This document shows positions 17,971-26,846 of a stretch of DNA of 64,000 nucleotides, piece after piece. The position numbers and the translations under genes are program-made. The notes beneath the pieces are model-generated. The model was given only the letters and a program-made list of their open reading frames with translations. It did not search any database and was not told the DNA's origin. The stretch is from NCBI GenBank assembly GCA_964538085.1, contig CAZIDF010000002.1, positions 62,001 to 126,000 of the forward strand. Direction: 5' to 3'. The stretch is from G020348385 sp964538085. Its GTDB lineage: Bacteria; Acidobacteriota; Aminicenantia; Aminicenantales; Aminicenantaceae. Positions within the stretch are counted from its first letter, which is position 1. Each line of letters starts with the position of its first letter.

Positions 17971-18416
17971 GTCAACAATAGGTAGAGATTGATCAGGATT
18001 CCAGCAAAAATTGCGGCAACGATATCATCCAGCATGATGCCGAATCCTCCTGGAAATCTTTCGACCCTTTTGATCGGATAGGGTTTGACGATGTCAAAAA
18101 AGCGGAAAAGAACAAAACTTGCCGCACAAAGCGACCACTGGGGACTGAGGAGAAACAGGGCGATAAGCTGACCTGTCGCTTCATCTATTACAACGGTTCG
18201 TGGATCTTCCTTTTTCAACATCCGCGAGTAGACATCGGATACGAATATTCCGAGGACAAAAAGCACGAAAAATAACAAAAGATAAATTGGCCAATTCAGC
18301 TTGTGAAGAAAAAACTTGTACAGGAGGACGATGATCGCGCTGGTCAGAGTCCCAGGCGCCACTGGGAAATATCCTGCTCCGAAAAAGGTTGCCGCAATTT
18401 GAAAAATTCGTTTCAT
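17967..18416 (-). CDS. pgpA: Phosphatidylglycerophosphatase A
   Basis: Membrane phosphatase of 149 residues converting phosphatidylglycerophosphate to phosphatidylglycerol. Family motifs are FFGAGYFPVAPGTLTS near the N-terminus, VIDEATGQLIAL in the middle with the conserved acidic residues, and the terminal PGGFGIMLDDIVAAIFAG. About four membrane helices are evident. It fits the phospholipid theme of the operon together with plsY and gpsA, and overlaps rimO and cinA by 4 bases each. Confidence 0.94.
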   Translation of the reverse strand: MKRIFQIAATFFGAGYFPVAPGTLTSAIIVLLYKFFLHKLNWPIYLLLFFVLFVLGIFVSDVYSRMLKKEDPRTVVIDEATGQLIALFLLSPQWSLCAASFVLFRFFDIVKPYPIKRVERFPGGFGIMLDDIVAAIFAGILINLYLLLT

Positions 18417-19732
18417 CGTTTCAAGCTTCCGTATAAATCATATACATCCCTGTCGGTGATTTCAACTTTTTGGATCGTGTTAATCACTTCTTTTTTTAAT
18501 TCCTCGGTAGGGATGAATACCATTCCATCCACTTCGGGCGCTTGGAATTGTCCCCGACCGACCATCAAACTCTGATCTTGTTTCAGAGTTCCCTCGATCA
18601 AGATGTCGATGTCTTTGCCGACATACTTTTTGTTGTTTTCATAGGATAATTCTGACTGAATACCCATGATATCATGTTTTCGCATCTGCTTGACACTCTC
18701 CTCCACAGGGTCGCCCAGTTCGAAACAAGACGTGCCTTCCTCGCGTGAATAGGTGAAGACACCCAAGTGGTCAAAGCGGGCTTGTGCGATAAAGGATTTC
18801 AAATCATCGAACTCTTGTTCGCCTTCTCCAGGGAATCCGACGATCAATGAAGTCCTGATCGCTATGTCCGGATTTCGTTTTCTTGTGTGTTCCAAGAATT
18901 TTAGAGATTTTTTTCCATCCCACCCTCTTTTCATGCGTTTTGTGATGGAGGGATGGGAGTGCTGGAATGGAATATCCAGATAGGAGCAGATCCTTTCCTC
19001 GTGCATAATTTCCAATAGAGAATCCGTGACCTCCTCTGGGTAGCTGTACAGCATTCTGATCCACCCGAGATTTTCGATTTTTAGAAGTTCCTCCAGCAAA
19101 AGAACGAGCCCATCCTTCAATCGATGATCACTCCCATAATAGGTGGTGTCTTGCGAGATAAGATCGATCTCTTTTATGCCCTTGGCCACCAGATCGGAGA
19201 CCTCATTCACGATGGAGGGAATGGATCGGGATCGATAGGGACCTTTGATCGATGGGATGGCGCAAAAGGAACAATGTTTCGAACAACCCTCGGAAATTTT
19301 GACATAGGCCCAAGCCGGAGGAGTCGAGATCAATCGGGGAGAGGTATGATCGTACATAAAACAATTTTGGGCACTCTCATAGGGTTTTCCTTCGATGATC
19401 TGCCCGATCTTGTCAAAATCTTTCACTCCCGTCCAAGCATCGACTTCAGGAAAAGCCTCCTGGAGGCTCTTTTGGCTTCGCTCTACATAACATCCGGAAA
19501 CGATGATTTTTTTATATCTTGATTTGTTTTTTTCTCGCACCGCTTTTTCGATGGCATCCCGAGCTTCTTGTCGAGCAGGATGGATGAAACCACAGGTGTT
19601 GATGATGATGATATCCGCTAAGGCTGTCTCCGGGACGAATTGATATGTCTGTTTTTCCAAAACACCGAGCATGACCTCGCTATCGACGAGGTTTTTGGTG
19701 CATCCCAAACTCACCAGGGCGACTTTTTTCAT
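18413..19732 (-). CDS. rimO: Ribosomal protein S12 methylthiotransferase
   Basis: Radical SAM enzyme of 439 residues that adds a methylthio group to an Asp of ribosomal protein S12 (family knowledge). The N-terminal UPF0004 domain carries the three cysteines of the auxiliary cluster (SLGCTKNLVDSEVM, INTCGFIHPA, IVSGCYVER). The radical SAM motif is EGCSKHCSFCAIPSIKG near residue 146. A TRAM domain fills the last 65 residues. RimO rather than MiaB is indicated by VSLGCTKNLVDSE and the EGCSKHCSFC context. It is the first gene of the seven-gene operon; GGAGA precedes its ATG. Confidence 0.93.
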   Translation of the reverse strand: MKKVALVSLGCTKNLVDSEVMLGVLEKQTYQFVPETALADIIIINTCGFIHPARQEARDAIEKAVREKNKSRYKKIIVSGCYVERSQKSLQEAFPEVDAWTGVKDFDKIGQIIEGKPYESAQNCFMYDHTSPRLISTPPAWAYVKISEGCSKHCSFCAIPSIKGPYRSRSIPSIVNEVSDLVAKGIKEIDLISQDTTYYGSDHRLKDGLVLLLEELLKIENLGWIRMLYSYPEEVTDSLLEIMHEERICSYLDIPFQHSHPSITKRMKRGWDGKKSLKFLEHTRKRNPDIAIRTSLIVGFPGEGEQEFDDLKSFIAQARFDHLGVFTYSREEGTSCFELGDPVEESVKQMRKHDIMGIQSELSYENNKKYVGKDIDILIEGTLKQDQSLMVGRGQFQAPEVDGMVFIPTEELKKEVINTIQKVEITDRDVYDLYGSLKR

Positions 19733-19780
19733 CTTCTCCTCATTGTAAATTCACAGCCGAAAAGAGTAAAGGGAAAGTAG

Positions 19781-20097
19781 GCATTTCAATTTCCGTGATA
19801 CACGTGGCTTTTGGGGATGGTTGAAGCGACTATTGAAGGTTTAGCCATTCCTACCGTTCTTCGAGGGTATCTGACTCAGTCAGACGGCGATGTTGTATTG
19901 AGCACGACTTTGACTGGGAGTACACGCTAAGGGCAAGCATGGGAACAGAGGATAAAGGAGAAGAGCAAGGTGTTATCGTGCGCAGTTCAGAGCCGCCGAG
20001 AAGGAAGGTAAAGAAATGGCGTGTAAAATCTTCATAAAAGCAAAACCATTCCCAAAAGCTGATATAGATCCTTTTGGTATTACGGAAATTGAAATGC
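19781..20097. repeat. Foldback repeat element, family B, long copy
   Basis: Terminal inverted repeats start GCATTTCAATTTCCGT. Positions 19781-19800 match the complement of 20078-20097 at 19 of 20 bases. A second inner pair (GGCTTTTGGGGATGG near 19807 against CCATTCCCAAAAGC near 20047-20060) extends the foldback. CTGACTCAGTCAG forms a small palindrome inside. A 90-codon minus-strand frame in it is not credible as a gene. The right arm (20015-20085) is homologous to the element at 55914. The 413-base gap between rimO and asnS is mostly this element. Confidence 0.75.
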
Positions 20098-20145
20098 ATA
20101 AAAAGGAAAATGCCTAAAACCAAGTTTGTCTGGATGTGAAATGAA

Positions 20146-21438
20146 TTAAGGGTAGATTTTGTACAGCAGGCGGGGGAAAGGGATGGCCTCGCGGATGTGC
20201 TTTATTTTGCAGATCCACGACAAGGTTCTCTCCAGCCCCAGTCCGAATCCCGAGTGGGGTACGGAGCCGTATTTCCGGAGATCCAGATACCATGCGTAAT
20301 CTTCTCTCGGAAGATGGTGTTCTTGGATGCGTCTTTCAAGCAATGCGAGGTCATGGATCCGCTGACCTCCACCGATAAGCTCCCCATACCCTTCAGAAGC
20401 GAACACATCCACACCCAGGACCTCCTCAGGATTTTCCTCATCCGGCTGCATGTAAAAGGCCTTTATCTGGGCCGGAAAATGAGTGACGCATACGGGTGAA
20501 TCATAGATTTCGGAAATGATGGTTTCCTCCGGCGCTCCGAAATCATCTCCCCAATCGATCTTCGATCCTCTTTTTTTGAGATCGGGAAGGATATCTCGAT
20601 ATTTAATCCGCGGAAAGGGTTTTTTTACACTTTCGAGCGGGGCGATCTCCCTTTCCAGAATATCGAGTTCTGCCCTTCTCTTTTCCAAGATACGCGCGAC
20701 CACAGACACGATCAAGTCTTCGGCCAATTCGGTTATTTCTTCCAAATTTGCAAAAGCCACTTCTGGTTCGACCATCCAGAATTCGATCAAGTGTTTCCGT
20801 GTCTTGGATTTTTCTGCCCGGAATGTCGGTCCGAAGCAATAGACTTTGCCGAAGGACATTGCCGTGGCTTCGTTATAAAGCTGCCCGCTCTGGCTCAAAT
20901 AGGCCTTTTGGTCGAAGTATTCGGTTTCGAACAGGGTGGTCGTTCCCTCGCAGGCACTGGGGGTCAGTATCGGGGTATCCATATTCCGGAATCCCCGGGA
21001 GTCGAAAAAGTCGCGGATGGCCTTGATGAGCTCAGCTCTTATCTGGAGCACGGCATGCTGTCTTTTTGAACGCAGCCAGAGGTGGCGGTGCTCCATCAGG
21101 AAAGGAATCCCGTGTTCTTTGGGCGTGATCGGGTATTCGGGAGCGATCTGGATGATTTCCAGATCCGAAATTTCCAATTCAAATCCGCCAGGCGCTCTTT
21201 TGTCCTCTTTCACGGTGCCACGGACAATGAGGGAGGACTCTTGTGTGAGGCAGTCGAATTTTGAAAAAAGAGGGTGATCCTTATCCTGGCTGTAGATCGT
21301 TCCCTGGATCATTCCGGTTCCGTCTCGAATCAGGAGAAAACGGATCTTTCCACCGGACCGTTTGTTATAAACCCATCCCCTCAATTCGACTTCTTGGCCC
21401 TTAAAATCTGCAAGATCTTCGATATAAACCCATTTCAT
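20146..21438 (-). CDS. asnS: Asparaginyl-tRNA synthetase
   Basis: Class IIb aminoacyl-tRNA synthetase of 430 residues. The N-terminal OB fold (about 1-105) includes GWVYNKRSGGKIRFLLIRDG. The catalytic domain has GQLYNEATAMSFGKVYCFGP, motif 2 FRAEKSKTRKHLIEFWM with VEPE, and motif 3 GFGLGLERTLSWICKIKHIR. AsnRS is favoured over AspRS by overall length and by the lack of a GAD insertion. It has its own promoter, which overlaps the 3' end of the upstream URO-D-like gene. Confidence 0.92.
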   Translation of the reverse strand: MKWVYIEDLADFKGQEVELRGWVYNKRSGGKIRFLLIRDGTGMIQGTIYSQDKDHPLFSKFDCLTQESSLIVRGTVKEDKRAPGGFELEISDLEIIQIAPEYPITPKEHGIPFLMEHRHLWLRSKRQHAVLQIRAELIKAIRDFFDSRGFRNMDTPILTPSACEGTTTLFETEYFDQKAYLSQSGQLYNEATAMSFGKVYCFGPTFRAEKSKTRKHLIEFWMVEPEVAFANLEEITELAEDLIVSVVARILEKRRAELDILEREIAPLESVKKPFPRIKYRDILPDLKKRGSKIDWGDDFGAPEETIISEIYDSPVCVTHFPAQIKAFYMQPDEENPEEVLGVDVFASEGYGELIGGGQRIHDLALLERRIQEHHLPREDYAWYLDLRKYGSVPHSGFGLGLERTLSWICKIKHIREAIPFPRLLYKIYP

Positions 21439-21447
21439 GATGTCCCG

Positions 21448-21476
21448 ATTATAATGAATTCACGATAGAGGGTCAA
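21448..21476 (-). promoter_or_regulatory. Consensus promoter of asnS giving an almost leaderless transcript
   Basis: On the minus strand TTGACC (21476-21471), 17 bases, then a perfect TATAAT (21453-21448). The asnS ATG starts at 21438, only nine bases after the -10 box, so the transcript would have about 3-4 leader bases and no Shine-Dalgarno. The -35 box overlaps the stop codon of the URO-D-like gene. Confidence 0.7.
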
Positions 21477-22534
21477 TAAGTCCACCCGTACTCATATCCG
21501 GTTTCATACATTGCCAGGATGTTTTCTACAGGCGTGATGGATTGGATGTTGTGACAGGGAGCGAGGATGTAACCGCCGTTTGCGCCTAGGATTCTCAGGT
21601 TATCCAGGACTTCTTCTTTGACATCCGCCACACTCCCGAATGGCAATGTGTGCTGATTGTCCATCGCTCCGTGAAGGACAACGGTATCGCCAAAATCTTT
21701 CTTGATACCCTCACGGCTCATGTTTTTTGACCGCCACTGTATAGGATTGAGAATATCGATCCCCGATGCGACCATGTCGGGTATGATGCGACGGATGCTG
21801 CCGTCATTATGATGGAAGACGAAAGCCCCCTGACTGTGGATAAAATCGATGACCTGTTTCATTTTAGGGAGGAGAAACTCCCGGATATGTGTTGGGGACA
21901 ACATCAGGTCCTCCTGTCCGCCCATATCTTCCGCCACATATGTCAGCATCACTCTGCCGGGGATCTGTTCGTACATGCGTTGTATTTCTGTGAAGCCGAG
22001 ATCGAAAAGCTTATTCATACAAAAATGCACCAATTCCGGATTCTCGACCAAATCCGCAAAGGCTTTTTCTTGCCCCCGCAAATCTTTATAGATCAGAAAG
22101 GGCTCATAATGACCGGCCAGGATAGGGAAATCGTTTTTTTTCGAGATCTGCGAAGGAATGGAGCTGTAATCCCACCAGTCTGGTTTCGGCCAGGAATAAT
22201 TCCTCTTCACATCTTCGAGGGAATCATACTGAGCGAGGGGGTGGAAGATGCATTCTCTATATGTGCCGGTTCCATAGTCCACCTCACGGTAGCAGCATCC
22301 AAAGAGGTCGGAATCTTTCGGCATAGAGGGCCCGATATATTCCGGAGTGACCTTTACAGCCATATCGATATGGAGTCTGCGGCACATCTCCTCTATGATC
22401 GAACAGCCGAGGTGTTTTAAAAGCATGGCTGTCGTCTCAGGAGTCGCCCAATAATCCATCGGGATCCGGTCGGGCTTTTTTCGGCTGAGGACGGCCAGCC
22501 AGCGTTCTTTTGGTGTCATCCATTCTTCAGGCAT
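21473..22534 (-). CDS. Uroporphyrinogen decarboxylase-like (URO-D superfamily) protein
   Basis: TIM-barrel protein of 353 residues in the URO-D/methyltransferase superfamily. Recognisable segments are TPKERWLAVLSRKKPDRIP at the N-terminus, FVFHHNDGSIRRIIPDMVAS, GIDILNPIQWR, TVVLHGAMDNQHTLPFG and GGYILAPCHNIQSITPVENI. Members outside haem synthesis are often corrinoid- or folate-linked methyltransferases, but no corrinoid protein is encoded nearby and the substrate is unknown. The ATG at 22534 is preferred over a TTG two codons upstream because AGGA lies six bases before it. Confidence 0.8.
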   Translation of the reverse strand: MPEEWMTPKERWLAVLSRKKPDRIPMDYWATPETTAMLLKHLGCSIIEEMCRRLHIDMAVKVTPEYIGPSMPKDSDLFGCCYREVDYGTGTYRECIFHPLAQYDSLEDVKRNYSWPKPDWWDYSSIPSQISKKNDFPILAGHYEPFLIYKDLRGQEKAFADLVENPELVHFCMNKLFDLGFTEIQRMYEQIPGRVMLTYVAEDMGGQEDLMLSPTHIREFLLPKMKQVIDFIHSQGAFVFHHNDGSIRRIIPDMVASGIDILNPIQWRSKNMSREGIKKDFGDTVVLHGAMDNQHTLPFGSVADVKEEVLDNLRILGANGGYILAPCHNIQSITPVENILAMYETGYEYGWTY

Positions 22535-22638
22535 GAACAATCCTGGTTAAACGATAATGCTTGGGGTTTATATTGCTAGGCTTTATCCCAAAAGTCAACA
22601 GGGTTTCCGGATGGGCCCTTGTGTCATACCCCATCATC

Positions 22639-22651
22639 GTGTATATTACAC
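22639..22651. promoter_or_regulatory. Palindrome upstream of the NCS1 permease (possible operator)
   Basis: GTGTATATTACAC is a five-base-arm inverted repeat with a three-base centre, 21 bases before the permease ATG. Its form resembles small GntR- or TetR-type operators, but no regulator gene is adjacent, so this is only a suggestion. Confidence 0.25.
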
Positions 22652-22672
22652 CTCATCATAAAAGGCTTTGAA

Positions 22673-24043
22673 ATGGCCATTTCTTTTTCGCGCATAACCG
22701 ACCGGATGGACCACCTGTACGAGTTCGATCGCGAGCCCGTTTCTTCGGATAAGCTGCAATCCGGAGCCAGGTTTGCGGGGCTTTTTGCCGGCGAACATGT
22801 GGCCGCCACAGAATTTGTGATCGGCGCTTTTTTTGTTCTTCACGGCGTAAGCTTTCAAGATTTGCTGATTGGCTTGTTTCTGGGAAATCTTTTGGCGGTC
22901 CTGTCATGGACGTTCATCTGTGCGCCGATCGCAACCCAAACGCGCCTGACCTTGTACTGGTATTTGAGAAAAATAGCCGGCCCCGGGCTCAATTTTATCT
23001 ACAACTTTGCCAATGCCATCCTGTATTGCATACTGGCAGGGGCTATGATTGCCGTTTCTGCAACAGCTCTCGGGCTCGTTTTTGGGATCGCAATCCCATC
23101 TCTGGATGATGTGTTCCCCCCAAGCCTGGGCTGGATTTTTTTGACTATGGCCATCGGTATCGCATTCACCGTGTTGGCTGTCCTTGGTTTCGAAAGATTG
23201 AGCCGGTTTGCCCTCTTCTTCTCGCCATGGATTTTTGTTTTGTTCATAGCTGGAGCCCTGGTTCTTCTTCCGAGATTGGGGGTCAATGCCAATTTCGACA
23301 ATTTTTTTGTTGTCGCTAAAGCCAAGATCTGGAACGGAATAGCCGCTGAAGGCCAAGAAAAATTCGGTCTGGCCCATATCCTGTTTTTTGCCTGGTTCTG
23401 CAATCTCGCCATGCACATCGGGCTTTCGGATATGGCCCTTTTACGTTACGCGAAAAGATGGACCTATGGACTTTATTCTGCATTCGGGATGTATGGCGGA
23501 CATTTTCTCGCTTGGATTTGTTCGGGAATAATGGTGGCCGCCATCGGGCGTGAGATGCATCCTGGCCTCATGGCTTTTGAAGCCTTGGGAATAGCCGGAG
23601 CCATCGGTGTTTTTATTGCGGGTTGGACCACGGCAAATCCCACTCTGTACAGGGCAGGTCTCGCTCTGCAGGCCATAACACCCAATTGGCCCCGCTGGAA
23701 GATCACGCTCTCTGCAGGCCTTTTGACCACTGTCCTTTCGTGTTTTCCTATTTTTTTTATGAGGCTTTTGGATTATGTCGCGATATATGGTCTGATTTTA
23801 ATGCCCATAGGTGCCATTGTGCTCGCCGAACATTGGATTTTCCCTTTGCTTAAGATCGAACAATATCAGACCGAAAAAAAGAAAAAACTATTCAATAAAA
23901 GGGCGCTGATCGTATGGGTAGGGACATTATTGGTTTGTTATTTTATGCCGGTTCATCTTTTTTTCCGTTGGCTCCCAGGATATATCTTGGCACTGCTCGC
24001 TTATATTCTGCTCCATATGATTGGGAAGAAGCAGGAATCCTAA
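22673..24043 (+). CDS. NCS1-type nucleobase/cation permease
   Basis: Membrane protein of 456 residues with about twelve hydrophobic segments, resembling the cytosine/purine/allantoin permease family. An N-terminal cytoplasmic stretch with DRMDHLYEFDREPVSSDKL is followed by FAGLFAGEHVAATEFVIGA, the conserved first-helix region. The substrate is not readable from sequence; neighbours (URO-D-like protein, rhamnosidase) give no clear hint. ATG 22673 is preferred to an upstream TTG at 22619. It converges on the rhamnosidase gene with 13 bases between stops. Confidence 0.78.
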   Translation: MAISFSRITDRMDHLYEFDREPVSSDKLQSGARFAGLFAGEHVAATEFVIGAFFVLHGVSFQDLLIGLFLGNLLAVLSWTFICAPIATQTRLTLYWYLRKIAGPGLNFIYNFANAILYCILAGAMIAVSATALGLVFGIAIPSLDDVFPPSLGWIFLTMAIGIAFTVLAVLGFERLSRFALFFSPWIFVLFIAGALVLLPRLGVNANFDNFFVVAKAKIWNGIAAEGQEKFGLAHILFFAWFCNLAMHIGLSDMALLRYAKRWTYGLYSAFGMYGGHFLAWICSGIMVAAIGREMHPGLMAFEALGIAGAIGVFIAGWTTANPTLYRAGLALQAITPNWPRWKITLSAGLLTTVLSCFPIFFMRLLDYVAIYGLILMPIGAIVLAEHWIFPLLKIEQYQTEKKKKLFNKRALIVWVGTLLVCYFMPVHLFFRWLPGYILALLAYILLHMIGKKQES

Positions 24044-24056
24044 CCTCTGGATAATT

Positions 24057-26717
24057 TCATTCGCCCTTCAATCGAAAATGATAGGTGCCAGAACCGACTC
24101 TTATGATAACGTCGCTTTTGGTTTCTTCGACCATCCGGATGCCTGGTTCTCCGGTCAGGAATTTTTGTCCACCATAGACCTGGTTGCCGTTTTCTGTAAG
24201 CGTGACTCCCTCCCAATCGGATTTGGGTAGGTGAATTTCGGCTTGAGCATTCACAGGGATAATCACATCCAATGATAGGCTCCGGTCAGATCTTGTCCAG
24301 CCGCAATGGATCTTTCCTCGAGGCGTATGGATGGTTCCGGACACGTAGTGCAGGTCTCGGACCATCTTCGGTTGGATCAGGATATTCCGGAATCCCGCAT
24401 ATCCTTCTGGCTGAGTGATGCCTGCCAAGGCTTGATATAGCCAAGCTCCCACGCTCCCGAACATAGGATGATTGTGCGAATTCATCGATGGCCCTGTTTT
24501 GAGCTGCCAGAGTTCCCAAAGTGTAGTGGCCCCGTTGGCGATCATGTACCCCCAGCTGGGATAAGTGGTTTGGGTCGCCAATTCATAAGCCAGATCGGTG
24601 CACTGGTATTGGGTTAAGACTTCCATCAGGTATTTGGTGCCGATGATGCCGGTTGTCAGGTGGGTGTCGTTTTTGTACAGGACGTCGCTTCGCAAGTTCC
24701 CGAAAACCGAACCTCTCTCCTCTTCCGGAACGATATCCAGATAAAGAGGAAGAAGATTAGCGGTTTGAGTTCCGTTGGCATAGTTTTTAGTTTTCGAATC
24801 GAAGTATTTATGATGAAAGGCCGTTCTGATTTTATCTGCCAGCGTTTTGTAGGTCTTGATTTCTGCATCGTATCCAAGGGCTTCGGCCATCATCTTCAGG
24901 ATCGTGACATCATAATAGTAATAAAAGGACGACACAAAATCTCCCGGAGTTTTTTCGATGGCGACCCAGTCGCCGTAATAACTGAATTCCAAAAGCTCGT
25001 TCTTGGCTTTGGACCGCAGAAATTCCACATAGTCTTTTACTCCATCATATTGGGATTTAAGGAGGGATTCATCGCCATAGTATCGGTACATATACCAACA
25101 GAGTAGAGGATAGGCGGTCCCCCATGCCGGATCGGCCGGACGCTGTCCCCAAATGTGTGGAACAGTATCTGTCAGCGAACCGTCTTTGCCTTGAACATCC
25201 TGGATATCTCGGATGAATTTAGTGTAAAACGCACCCATATCGAAATTCATCATAGCCTGCTCGGCTGTAAGATGGGCATCCCCTAGCCATCCCATCCGCT
25301 CATCCCTTTGGTTGCAGTCGGTCGGGATACTGTGGAGATTGGTTTTCTGGCTCCAAATGATAAGATGTTGCAACTGGTTCAGAATGGATTTCGAACATGA
25401 AAAATTTCCGATCTGTTTGACCGCCGTATGAACGACTTTACCTCGGATGGTGTCCATGTTCGGCACGCCAGGGAATCCTGTCAATTCCATATACCGGAAG
25501 CCGTGGTAGGTGAACCGGGGCGTGTATATTTCCTCTCCTTCGCCTTTAAGTATATAAACGTCCTCTGCTCGAGCGGATCGCAGGTTTTCTTGGTTGATCA
25601 TGCCGTTTGCATACAAAAGTTCGGCATGCCGCAATCTCACCTCGGTCCCCTGGGGTCCAGAAACCCGTAATTCTACCCAGCCGCTGAAATTCTGCCCCAT
25701 GTCATACACATAAACATCCGGTTGCGGATTTGTCATTCTTTCAGGAACGATCGTATCCAGGACTTGAATAGGGGGGATCATTTGTGCCGAAAGCGTTCCC
25801 TTGGGAACGAAACCGGTCTCGACAGATAACCATGTTTCCTCATCGTATCCCGGCTTGTCCCAACCCGGCGTTTCCAACCGCGCGTCATAGACCTCTCCAT
25901 TGTAGATATCGTCTTGAACGATCGGGCCATCTGTCTGTTTCCAGGTTGGGTCGCTGTATATCGACATTGTCTCTCCTCCCTCCAATTGGATATTGAGCTG
26001 GAGCATGAGGAGCCGAACCGAACTCCATCCCCTTCCGATTTTCACCCCAAGGGCGTTATCCCCATTCTGGAGCATATCGGTTACATCATAGGAGGAGTAG
26101 AGAATCCTTTTTTCGTAGGTGGTATAACCGGGATCGAGCACGTTGTTCCCGACTTTTTGGCCGTTTATGCGCAATTCATAGTATCCGAGGCCGCTTACGT
26201 ACACACGGCCGCGTTTGACTTGACCGTTGACAGCAAATTCTTTCCGCAGCTGATTTTTTCCTCCTATCCATTCTCCTTCCCAGTCTTCCGGGTGAAACAA
26301 TCCAGTATCGAAACGGGCCACTTGACTGTAGGGGCTGGGCTTATCTTGATTATCCCAGTATCGCACCTTCCAGAAGTATGTGCGATCGCTCTCAAGAGAT
26401 TTTCCCTCGAAAGCCACAAGCAAAGATCGATCGGATGTGACTTTTTTTGAATCCCAAACATCCGCGTTTTCCGCGAAGGGATCTGTGGATACGATCACCT
26501 GGTAAGCGGTTTGATCTTGGCCGCGTTCCGAGTGCTCCAGCATCCATGAAAATCTCGGTTTTTCGACATCAATTCCTATTGGATTCTCGAGGTACTCGCA
26601 GCGGAGATTTTTGGGAGGAAAGGGCCCGACCATCTCCTCTGAAGCATGTATCTGATAAGGGAGAAAAATGAAGACAAAAGCTGCCATCATTACTTTTATC
26701 CAGGGCTGTACATCCAT
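24057..26717 (-). CDS. Alpha-L-rhamnosidase (GH78), exported
   Basis: Removes terminal L-rhamnose from plant or bacterial glycans. It has 886 residues with a signal peptide over about 1-25 (ending IHASEE), so it acts outside the cytoplasm. Domain order is an N-terminal fibronectin-like region (PKNLRCEYLENPIGIDVEKP), a beta-sandwich with ELRINGQKVGNNVLDPGYT, the (alpha/alpha)6 barrel with the catalytic-region motif PTDCNQRDERMGWLGDAHL near residue 468, and a C-terminal beta domain. A GGAGGT stands four bases before the ATG. It is divergent from rhaB, so rhamnose release and catabolism are encoded back to back. Confidence 0.93.
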   Translation of the reverse strand: MDVQPWIKVMMAAFVFIFLPYQIHASEEMVGPFPPKNLRCEYLENPIGIDVEKPRFSWMLEHSERGQDQTAYQVIVSTDPFAENADVWDSKKVTSDRSLLVAFEGKSLESDRTYFWKVRYWDNQDKPSPYSQVARFDTGLFHPEDWEGEWIGGKNQLRKEFAVNGQVKRGRVYVSGLGYYELRINGQKVGNNVLDPGYTTYEKRILYSSYDVTDMLQNGDNALGVKIGRGWSSVRLLMLQLNIQLEGGETMSIYSDPTWKQTDGPIVQDDIYNGEVYDARLETPGWDKPGYDEETWLSVETGFVPKGTLSAQMIPPIQVLDTIVPERMTNPQPDVYVYDMGQNFSGWVELRVSGPQGTEVRLRHAELLYANGMINQENLRSARAEDVYILKGEGEEIYTPRFTYHGFRYMELTGFPGVPNMDTIRGKVVHTAVKQIGNFSCSKSILNQLQHLIIWSQKTNLHSIPTDCNQRDERMGWLGDAHLTAEQAMMNFDMGAFYTKFIRDIQDVQGKDGSLTDTVPHIWGQRPADPAWGTAYPLLCWYMYRYYGDESLLKSQYDGVKDYVEFLRSKAKNELLEFSYYGDWVAIEKTPGDFVSSFYYYYDVTILKMMAEALGYDAEIKTYKTLADKIRTAFHHKYFDSKTKNYANGTQTANLLPLYLDIVPEEERGSVFGNLRSDVLYKNDTHLTTGIIGTKYLMEVLTQYQCTDLAYELATQTTYPSWGYMIANGATTLWELWQLKTGPSMNSHNHPMFGSVGAWLYQALAGITQPEGYAGFRNILIQPKMVRDLHYVSGTIHTPRGKIHCGWTRSDRSLSLDVIIPVNAQAEIHLPKSDWEGVTLTENGNQVYGGQKFLTGEPGIRMVEETKSDVIIRVGSGTYHFRLKGE

Positions 26718-26746
26718 ATCGACCTCCTTTTTTCCCTGCGATGGGG

Positions 26747-26775
26747 ATTGTACGCAAGATTGGGAAAAACATCAA
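26747..26775 (-). promoter_or_regulatory. Promoter of the rhamnosidase gene
   Basis: Minus strand: TTGATG (26775-26770), 17 bases, TACAAT (26752-26747). The leader to the ATG at 26717 is about 24 bases and contains GGAGGT. Confidence 0.55.
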
Positions 26776-26789
26776 TAGACCTTTTGCGT

Positions 26790-26818
26790 TTGACAGCTGC
26801 GGGTGAGTGTGGTAATTG
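26790..26818 (+). promoter_or_regulatory. Candidate promoter of rhaBA
   Basis: A perfect TTGACA (26790-26795) is followed after 17 bases by TAATTG, a poor -10. A weak -10 with a good -35 is usual for activator-dependent sugar promoters, but no regulator gene is adjacent. The two divergent promoters lie within about 70 bases of each other. Confidence 0.4.
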
Positions 26819-26846
26819 GAATTTTGAGAACTCGAGGAGCTAACAT

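Noticed and set aside
19851..20123. 90-codon minus-strand frame in the rimO-asnS gap
   Set aside because: It lies within the foldback repeat, the short copy at 55.9 kb has a stop in the equivalent frame, and the translation has no family features.
21809..22420. 203-codon plus-strand frame inside the URO-D-like gene
   Set aside because: Shadow frame; the minus-strand gene shows clear family motifs throughout.
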